Source: Allacma fusca
Taxonomy: Eukaryota > Arthropoda > Collembola > Symphypleona > Sminthuridae
NCBI GenBank assembly: GCA_947179485.1
Contig: OX359247.1
Coordinates: forward strand, 42,136,801-42,200,800
Reading direction: 5' to 3'
DNA length: 64,000 bases
Part shown: piece after piece, positions 56,343-64,000 of the stretch
How positions within the stretch are numbered: the stretch's first letter is position 1
Layout: every line of letters begins with the position of its first letter
Notes under the pieces: model-generated
What the model was told of the DNA's origin: nothing
Seen by the model: the letters and a program-made list of their open reading frames with translations, nothing else
Database searches by the model: none
Position numbers and translations under genes: made by a program

Positions 56343-57247
56343 TTTGGTTGTATTTTATTAATTCAAATATTTAAATCAAAATCCAAATTCCTACAAGTAT
56401 TTAATAGTTTCTAAATATAATAAAATTGTCTAATTGCAACTCTCAAGTCTAATTGTAAGCTTCCATAATTCTTGTAAAAGTATACACACATAAATGCATG
56501 TACAGTATTAAGCTTATGCGTAGATTTTTGCATGATTGTACAAATATTGCATAACTTCTTGTGGCCTTTTCATAATGTAGTCGAAAATTACAATGCACTA
56601 TTGTAGGTTGAATTGACTTGCAAAATGCAGAAAAAAATCACCCGATTATTTAAGATCGATAAGTGTCATTAAGCCGGAATTTATGTTTCACGTAGTTATT
56701 TTTCACTACATTACCCTTTCTCTGGGAATGTGTTTATCATAGTTCAGTATGTTCATGCATATACCCAAGCGATTCCGTCGGAGGGTCCATGTTGAGAAAC
56801 AGTACGCCTTAAAACACTACATGATGGCTCCTAAAAATAGTTCCAGGGGCAGGCGGCAGGTACCTAAGAAATAGCTTCCAATATTCACAATGTTCTACAA
56901 ACAAATCTCAATCATCATCAATTTATTCAGATGAGCACATTACGCAGAGTGAAAGTTGCCCAAGACCACATGAGTAACAGCGTCCGCAATACCACTGATA
57001 TTCTGTGAAAAATCGGTTCAATAATTATGTTGCATCCAACAGCCTTGCTTTACACCACACGTGGGTATTCTTATGTGTGCCGTTACATGAAAAGAGCCCC
57101 AAGAGAACTATAATTAACTAAATCCTAAGATATTGCTTAATAAAATGAGAAACATACTCTTGTACTTGTTACTATAGTCATGGTTAAAATTTTCATAATC
57201 GACTGTCAAATCTGAATGCAAATTAGCGCCATATTTGACGTATTATT
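56343..57247. other. Intergenic between esterases 2 and 3
   Basis: The left part is the end of tandem unit B and keeps the unoccupied sites of two unit A insertions (TGGGAATG near 56716 and TATC near 56729). The rest is AT-rich without a gene. Confidence 0.55.
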
Positions 57248-57280
57248 TTTATTGCAATTATATGTATTCAGTAATACTAT

Positions 57281-58042
57281 TTAGTTTGAGTTGAGCAATT
57301 CATTAAAAAGTCTGTCCATAGTGTCAGCCCATTTCTGGTAGCCAGGAGCTTCCAAGTGTAATTGGTCTCCATTGAAAAGCTGCTGATCAACAACGCCAAA
57401 AGCGGTAGCAAATTGGTGCCACATATCTAAGAAGTGAACGCGATTTCCATCGTGGAACTTGGAGATCTTAATGTTGATGTCAGCAACGCGTTGGAACCAG
57501 CCGGCGTCATTTCTGGGAAGGACTCCAAGAAGGAGAAGTTTGCTGTTTGGAAGACGTTGAAGGAGCAAATCAGCAACTGCCTTGATTCCTCTCACGACAT
57601 CATCTACAGCGTCTCCGTTGTTCGTTCCAATTTTAAGTACAATCAATTTAGGATTGAGACCCTTAACCTCGTCATTTTCAATGCGGAAAAGCAAATGCTC
57701 AGTTCGGTCACCACCGATCCCGTAGTTTGCGGTTCCCAAAGGAGCGTATTTACGATCGTAGACCTCTCGACCAGCCCCACCCCATCCTTCGGTGATGGAA
57801 TCTCCGTAGAAAAGAACAGTAATGTTGTTGGCATTTCTGGCGGTGTTTTCAACGAAACTCCTGTGACGATCAAGCCACCATTGATCTCCTCTGGGCTCAG
57901 GTACCCATGGAATGGCTAGAATTTTAATGCGCAAAATTCTGTTTAGTCAAAATCAATCTTAAGTTCATGTAAATTTTTAGCAAATTTATAGAATCTTACC
58001 TTGGGCGACAGCCAAAAATGCGAAAGCTAAAACCAACTTCAT
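57281..58042 (-). CDS. Secreted SGNH esterase, PAF-acetylhydrolase Ib-like (copy 3, diverged)
   Basis: Two exons: 58042-58000 and 57915-57281 (84-bp intron, phase 1), encoding 225 aa. Exon 2 has exactly the same length (635 nt) and phase as in copies 1 and 2. Residues 1-14 are a signal peptide. Motifs are GDSITEGW (Ser54), IGGDRTEH, GTNNGDA and GDQLHL near the end. After the signal peptide, PWVPEPRGDQWWLDRHRSF resembles the lead-in of bacterial GDSL enzymes. The open frame runs back through the intron, so the start was chosen by the signal peptide exon, its GTAAGA donor and the CTAG acceptor. Codon use is more GC-rich at third positions than in copies 1 and 2. It is convergent with copy 2. 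AATAAA lies on the minus strand at 57253-57248. Confidence 0.9.
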
Positions 58043-58120
58043 GTTGAAAATGTAGGCTAGTATTGAGATGTTAAAAAATGAATGTTGAAATTAAAATGAG
58101 TTTCGTGAGTCTGACACCGT

Positions 58121-58127
58121 TTTTATA
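58121..58127 (-). promoter_or_regulatory. TATA box of esterase 3
   Basis: On the minus strand the sequence reads TATAAAA followed by ACGG, about 80 bp before the ATG at 58042. It predicts a start site near 58092 and a 50-nt 5' UTR. Confidence 0.55.
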
Positions 58128-58796
58128 CACTCAAAATCTAGCCAGTCAGAACAATTACATATTGTGTTTGTTATCTCTTTTACAGAGCACAGCAAAATGC
58201 TCAGGTAAAAGCATTACACTCCAGAAACTCCCCTTTTTTGTGATTGATCGGTCCTCTTGAACGAGTCAAAATTAGTCCGCATTGAAGAACTGTAACTAGT
58301 TATCAACTGTTGGATACTTATGTATGTACAATTTACAACGCTCCATGTCATCAATCTTGATTATGACCTCCAAAATAACTCCACAGACATCGTCATTACA
58401 ACATAACCATTAGCTGAATTGTCATTTTTTGACTGAAAGTTTGTACATTAAATTGGTTGGTAAACATACAACTAAACACTAATTTATTTAACTTATTAAC
58501 CTGCGGAAAACTCTCGTTATCGGGGACGTCTTTATTAGAAATATCGAATGCTTGCAAGGGATTGGAATTTGCGGTACCAATTACGCGAATTTTTCCTGCA
58601 GCATCCTGTATCCCTTAAATCAAGAGTAGCATATACAACAAACAGCTAGTACTTACACTCATGGAATAACTAACAAGGGTCAGAAGCTAGTGCTGGTGAA
58701 GAACTAAGAATTTTTAAATAATTAAGTACTTATTTTTTAAGTAATAGAGATATAAAATTCATCTCTTGGTGTGTCACTTTTTCCCCGTTTTTAGGG

Positions 58797-59760
58797 TGGC
58801 GTAAGCCTCCTAGTAAAATAGCCTTGTCCGTACGTCCGTGTGTCCCTCCGCACGATTACTCATCAAATCGAGATTCTCGATATTCTCGATCTTTTTTTAC
58901 CATCGAGATTAATCGAGACATCTCGATAATATATCGAGAATCTTGTTAATTTTTCGTCTCGATAAAATGCACATACACGTCAAAAAAGCGGATACTCTGT
59001 ATAAGAATGCTGAAATCATAGAGTCTGAACAATGGCGGAAAAAAATTACCGAATTCGGATGTTAACTCTTCAATGAAAAAAATATTGCTGCAGTGATTTT
59101 TAAAATAATTCGGTGGAGAAAATAATTTCATATTACATCCAAGAGGATCAGGAGAAAATTATATCGAGAGAACTACATTAATATTATAGTTTTAAATAAG
59201 TTGTGGCTTTAATGATTACGGGGACTTACAAAATTAACCACGATGTACATTATTGTCCCCTTATTCAATAATTTTGGGCTGTCTCGATTGTCTCGATATG
59301 ACTGTGTTCTCGATGTCTCGATTTATGAAATTCTCGATACTTTGTTCTAAAACAAGAACAAGACTATCGAGAATTTTAAATGATTCGAGACACTCATGCC
59401 TACTACCGAACCGATTTCAATGAAATTTTGTATGGACATTACTTGTATCAAAAGTAAGGCTGAATTTGTATTTGGTTGAAATCGGCCGGATAGTTTTTTC
59501 GAAAAGAATTCTTGAAATTTTGGACTTTATATCAAATGACTGTTATCTCTAAAACAACAGAATCGACTTCAATGAAACTTTTTGTGAATATTGCTAATGT
59601 AAAAAGTAATGGTTACTGTCCATGTTGTTGAAATCAGCCCGATAGTTTTTTCGAAAAAAAAACTGAAATGTTGAAAAAAACGACAATTTATCCTACTTTG
59701 ACGGCGGTAGCTCAGGCCACCCTACGTGAAGCCTCAAATTATCGCGTAGCGATGATTTTT
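58797..59760 (+). mobile_element. Helentron-like element interrupted by a TCTCGAT island
   Basis: The left end is GTTTTTAGGGTGGCG and the right end is GCCTCAAATTATCGCGTAGC plus GATG and T run, with the hairpin ATCGC/GCGAT intact. The element text breaks at ATTACTCAT (about 58864) and resumes at CTACTACCGAACCGATTTC (about 59402). Between them lie about 520 bp of TCTCGAT/ATCGAGA words, flanked by ACTCAT on both sides. The insert is probably another word-array element, but its termini are not clearly inverted. Confidence 0.55.
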
Positions 59761-60350
59761 AGATTAACGGATGAGCTACACTGGCTTTAAATAAAAATTA
59801 TTAAAAGGGAAACTATTTCTAATATTATATAATTATATGTCATGATAACAATCAATGTCATTCCCTGCCCTGTCAAGTTCTGAACATGTTAACAACATAT
59901 TATCATAAGCTTGTCAAATATTGTAGGTGGCCCCAATAACATTAAACTAATCTCATAACCATTTGTTAATCATGAAATCATGATTGATTTTGACAGAGTT
60001 TATCCATACAGATTTTCACCAGGATAAGTTTACTTTTTGATACAGACGCGTTTCTTGAAAACCGACATAGCATCCATAGAAATGTGTAGTGTGGCTTTTA
60101 GCATTAGCTGCTCTGACTCCGAAAGTACCTCTCATACACAATCCCACGGGGTCTACAGTAAAACAGAGAAACTGGGCAAGGGATTATTAAAAGTTTCATT
60201 GAATTATTCCATATGTTTCCAATATGAACCCATACACTCATCGGAACTGATTATCAAATGATTTTACCCGTGGGACCTTACAATCTCCCAAGATACTGTA
60301 ACCCCATCCTCTTATAGGATTTTTACTTGCTCATTCTATAGTTGAATCAG
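59761..60350. other. Intergenic, no supported gene
   Basis: AT-rich sequence. An open frame at 60037-60261 has no recognisable features. From about 60355 to 60560 a CCTTC/AGCCTTC word island begins CAGAGATGTCC and looks like a truncated word-array element end. Confidence 0.4.
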
Positions 60351-60972
60351 AGATGTCCGCATGAAATATCCTTCCTTCAAACCTTCGAAGGCAAAAAAAC
60401 GCATTCCTTCATCCTTCTTTGAAATGAAGCCTTTAAAATATATGCCTTCCCTCAGCCTTATTTCGCTTATTAATTTAATGCCTCCTGCCTTCAGCCTTCA
60501 AAAAAAATCAGCCTATCTTCCCACTTCCCACTCAGCCTTCATAACACGAAATACCATAGCAATGCATTTAAACAACCCTTTTGCAGGTTAAACACCTTAA
60601 AATCAGCAATACAACACAAAATTACATGATTCCCAGGTATTTTTCATTAAACAAACGTAGGTACTCAAGTTCGTCCGAATCATAATTCCATGAGTATATC
60701 AATAAGCGGTTACGGTTTCTTATTGCGCATATAACTATGCACATCATGCATTTGCAGTGTTTTCAGTAGATCTATCATTGTTTTATTTTTTGGGTATCTA
60801 TTGTCGTTAATTGTACGCGCGAAGCTTTTTAAATAGCAGAGGGCTTCTTTACAAACGTCCTTCCTTCGCCTACCGTTTTGCGAAGGTCAACTGCTGGAGA
60901 TGAAGTATGACATTTTTGGTTGTCATTTCTTATTTTTTGTAAAAATATTCCAGTTGTTATCTGGGCTCCAAC

Positions 60973-62112
60973 CAGGGTTGCACAATTGAAAATGCCATGG
61001 CATTTTCGGCAATATGCCTGCCCAAAATTCCAGGGCATTTTCATTTCATGGCATTTTGGGCATCTATGGCATTTTGGGCATTTTGGGCATATTCAGCCTA
61101 GAGCAGGCATTTTCGGCATATTCGCTTCAATTTTTTAAATATGTGTCTTTAACTACCTGCTAATTTTGCAAAATAAGTCACAAAACAGTGTGTTGAAAAT
61201 AATTTTAATATTAAACTGGATTACGTGATAAAATTATAGAAACAAACTGCTTCCAAAAAGGTTGAAACCTGGAGCAAGTTGATATAGACATATTTATGAA
61301 ATAATAATAATAATTCTATTTTACTTATTCTATTGTAAAAATTCATTTGTACAACCTGTCTGTAATTATTTAGACTTCAAGAACAAACATATTCGACCAA
61401 AGATGCAACACAAAAAGATAAAATACTTGTTAAAGATTAAAAATATCTTTGTATGTGAGCTTCAAAACTCGTCATCATCTAAATGCATTTATTGTTACAT
61501 TTTACACAACTCCTAGAATTATTACACTGTTTTCCTTTTACTAGGGCTGATTAAATGCAATTTTCAAAGTCGACACAAAATTTGCTACGGAAGCTCCAAA
61601 GTTTTGACATATATTATAACCGCCGCATCTTATGTATCTAATGAAAGTGTAAAATTTTCTATACTCTACAAGCCATTATCAAAATTCGAAATTTATGCTG
61701 GCACTGTGCAAATTGCTCTTTCCAAATCCCAAAGTTTTTTTAATAGTGTACAGCGTTGAATGTTTGCAACTCCGTTGGGGCTTAAATTTTTTTTAAGGAT
61801 TACTAAAATAACCACTGGAAATAAGTAACGAATTAGACGCATTATTTTTTTTAAATCAACTATAACATTTTCTATACCTGGATGGGTTTAATTATGCTAT
61901 GAAAAACTCCCTTATATTTACTAAAGGAGAAATAATGGTCTTAGTGTATAAGTTTCTGTAAAAATGCCCAATATGCCCAAAATGCCTGCCGAAAATGCCG
62001 GGCATTTTCAGATTAAGGCATTTTCAGGGCATTTTCGGCGTTTTGGGAATTTTCAGGGCATTTTTAGGAGGGCAGGCATAAAACCTAGGGCATTTTCATT
62101 TGTGCAACCCTG
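60973..62112 (+). mobile_element. hAT-like word-array element (GGCATTTT word)
   Basis: The termini are CAGGGTTGCACAA and TTGTGCAACCCTG (perfect). The 8-bp duplication GCTCCAAC is perfect (60965-60972 and 62113-62120). The first and last about 150 bp are GGGCATTTTCGGCATTTT/AAAATGCCC arrays. The roughly 800-bp middle is plain AT-rich DNA. It is inserted exactly at the left boundary of the next element. Confidence 0.88.
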
Positions 62113-62119
62113 GCTCCAA

Positions 62120-63008
62120 CATACCTGGGCGCACTCGCACTCATTGAGTGTATGCCTCGCACTCAGCCTCGCACTCAACGCACTCAAATTGAGTGCGAAT
62201 GCGAGTTCCGATTTGAAATTTCTGCGCTCACAGCAATGAGGTAGAGTGATCATTCAAATTATGTGCACTCAAGAGGCAGAGGCTGAGTGCAGTTTTTGCA
62301 CTCACAACTAGGGTATACGAAATAGAAAATACACTAGAAAGTATGGTACTGACAAAATGCCAAATGCAAAATACCTTACAAAAATTTACGACTTGAAAAA
62401 TACTGAACACGAAATACGGAATTCATTTCAAGTACTATTTCAAATACAATATCTCAAAATATTCCACAACCCCTGGACTTTAGGTAATTTTTTCACAGGT
62501 ATCAGCGTCCCGACTTCTAAATTGTAAGATGAGGAAAAAATTGAGCCCCATCAAATACAGCTGCTTTGACTAATTTGTCAAGGAATCATTTAAGAAATAT
62601 TAAAAAATTTCCACAAAATGAAGTATAAATACATATTTAGTATTATCTTGTATTAGCTAAAACGGGGGAACATGATGACACATCAAGTTCATTGAGAGGG
62701 GTGAGATCTATTACAAGTAACCACAAAACTAATTGTGAGACGTTGTTTTCGAAAAAAACGTTGTTGGTAAAGGAGATCCACGTATTCAATCCAGCCATTA
62801 ATTATAACACCCACTCGATGGTGCGAGAGGGCTATGAGGGCACTCAAACTTTGAGTGCGAGTGCAAAAATTTTGGGAGAGTACTTTGAGGCAGGAGTTTG
62901 AGTGCAGCGGGGTGCAAGTCATGAGTGCGAGCGCGAGGGGAGTTTAAAGTTCCACCATTGTAATTGAGTGCGAGGTGAGTGCGAGTGCATACGAAACGCC
63001 CAGGTATG
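62120..63008 (+). mobile_element. hAT-like word-array element (GAGTGCGA word)
   Basis: The termini are CATACCTGGGCG and CGCCCAGGTATG (perfect). The 8-bp duplication is GGCTCCAA; the right copy is 63009-63016 and the left copy is now overlapped by the neighbouring insertion. Both subterminal regions are GAGTGCGAGTGC/CGCACTCGCACTC arrays. A minus-strand partial copy of the GTATTT-word family (about 62302-62475) lies inside. Confidence 0.8.
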
Positions 63009-63016
63009 GGCTCCAA

Positions 63017-63619
63017 CCACCAAATTTACGAAATATTTTGAACCTCTCCTCTCTTTTAGAGACGTCATTGTTGGAAACCCTGCCAGCAGTTGCGCATGCC
63101 TGATATCAACATCCTATGATACCCCAACTTCTGGAATTTTTCTAAAACCCAACTTATAAGATTCTGTTACAAGTTAAATGATGTGTTGAAGGATATCACC
63201 GAGGTCTTACATGATTTTATGGGATTTTCTTGCAGAACACTAGGAATCCCATAGAGTTTGTTTTTACTGAGCCCCCATCCAGCCCATTTAAGGGAGACAC
63301 CAATGACATACAGAAGGTTAAGCTCACCAACTTTGATGTTTTTCAGGTATTTTTGGTTCATTTCATTGGTCTAGATTAATATTTAATAACAGGTTTCAAG
63401 AACGTAAAATAAAAGGTATTTCAGGAAAAACATGTTTGCATGCCGAAATAAATATTATTCCAGCAATATTTGAAGCTTATTTTTAGGTAATCTATCATAG
63501 GATATCTCGTAGTGTTAACTACAAAGGACAAGTACAAATGAACCTGAACCTTGAGCACCTTCTAACTCTGAAGGATACTGAAATTACCATTAATACCATG
63601 GCACGTATGTAAGTGTGTA
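63017..63619. other. Intergenic, no supported gene
   Basis: AT-rich sequence with no recognisable gene or element ends. Confidence 0.4.
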
Positions 63620-64000
63620 TCAGTGTAGACTAGATCTTGTCTCCAAAAATATGTAGCAATGTTTTGCTATGTAATCGAAATAATTGTATATTGTTTTACA
63701 GAAATCATACTTCTTTTTAAGACTATTAAACCAAAAGTACTCGCTGTCCGTTTCGTTCGTATTAGGCCCAAAAAGAGATTCGCGAATGTTTTCTGTTCTA
63801 AGACAGGTGAATATTAGGTGAAAGAAGTTTTCACTTTCACATGGAGATTCTGGCATCTGAATTGACACTGCTCACTTCGGGTGATAGTAGCGTTGTTTAT
63901 ATGGATTACTTTGCTGTTTAGATGAATGCGAGCAATGACGCTAGAAATTTATATAGTTTTCATGACCAAATCTTGTATTAAGATATTTATAATGTGGGAT
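63620..64000 (-). pseudogene. Non-LTR retrotransposon C-terminal remnant
   Basis: In one minus-strand frame, IARIHLNSKVIHINN is followed by a Cys-x3-Cys piece. After a frameshift near 63860 the text continues ESENFFHLIFTC and then KKYDFCKTIYNYFDYI. This order (R-x-LN, cysteines, FHxxFxC, then a short helical tail) is typical of the end of LINE-type reverse transcriptase ORFs. At least one frameshift is needed. It continues beyond the window. Confidence 0.45.

Larger units (their letters stand above)
49011..57065. repeat. Tandem duplication, unit B (esterase unit)
   Basis: This unit directly follows unit A. The CCTTGCTTCACACCACGCG end text of unit A at about 48990 recurs at the end of unit B at about 57045. 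It carries one nested hAT-like cluster (51315-53271) and a stretch (about 49190-51020) not found in unit A. Confidence 0.75.

Noticed and set aside
57434..57919. 161-codon open frame on the plus strand
   Set aside because: It is exactly antisense to the esterase 3 exon, which has full catalytic motifs and splice support on the minus strand.
60355..60900. Complete CCTTC-word hAT-like element
   Set aside because: A plausible left end (CAGAGATGTCC) exists, but no inverse terminus with a matching 8-bp flank was found, so only a truncated end is claimed.
62121..63018. A 10-bp target duplication suggesting a MULE element
   Set aside because: Moving each terminus by one base gives perfect 12-bp ends starting CA and an 8-bp duplication GGCTCCAA, which fits hAT like its neighbours.

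Overview
The window is AT-rich nuclear DNA from an arthropod, most plausibly a springtail (Collembola) or a close hexapod. That assignment is inference. It rests on small spliced genes with 60-140 bp GT-AG introns, a tandem family of multi-pass receptor-like proteins, secreted SGNH and dienelactone hydrolases, and a very dense cut-and-paste transposon load. Nothing in the sequence names the species.

Host genes, left to right: a 7TM receptor-like gene running off the left edge (1-600, minus); a secreted three-exon dienelactone hydrolase (2707-3797, minus); a dead receptor-like copy (5441-7475, minus) and an intact paralogue (15236-17327, minus) on two units of a tandem duplication (about 4085-9800 and 9820-20067); a seven-exon, membrane-anchored histidine acid phosphatase (20601-22531, minus); and three two-exon secreted SGNH/PAF-acetylhydrolase-like esterases (40706-41492 plus, 55523-56342 plus, 57281-58042 minus). 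The first two esterases sit on the two units of a second tandem duplication (about 24725-49010 and 49011-57065). The first unit has been inflated to about three times the size of the second by insertions.

The rest is mostly mobile DNA. A young Ty3/gypsy LTR retrotransposon (27180-39402) has 1107-bp LTRs differing at about four sites, 4-bp ATAC target duplications, intact gag and pol, a textbook -1 frameshift signal, and an unrecognised third ORF with a zinc-knuckle-like C-terminus. It interrupts a small hAT-like element.

The most unusual feature of the window is a set of about ten non-autonomous elements with short CA/TA-starting inverted termini and exact or near-exact 8-bp target duplications, as in hAT transposons. 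The body of each family is made largely of one family-specific short degenerate word, for example CCTACATA, GTATTTTG, TCGAGTTCGG, CTATTC, CAAGTTCGGG, GGAATCGG, GGGCATTTT or GAGTGCGA. Several are nested up to three deep. In several cases the other unit of a tandem duplication, or another copy of the host element, preserves the empty site, which confirms the insertion boundaries. PIF/Harbinger-like elements (3-bp TAA/TTA duplications), Helentron-like elements with a conserved 3' hairpin, a SINE-like insertion with a folded head, a foldback element and a 33-bp minisatellite complete the picture.

All exon models were built by hand from splice consensus, phase agreement and family motifs. No database search was possible.
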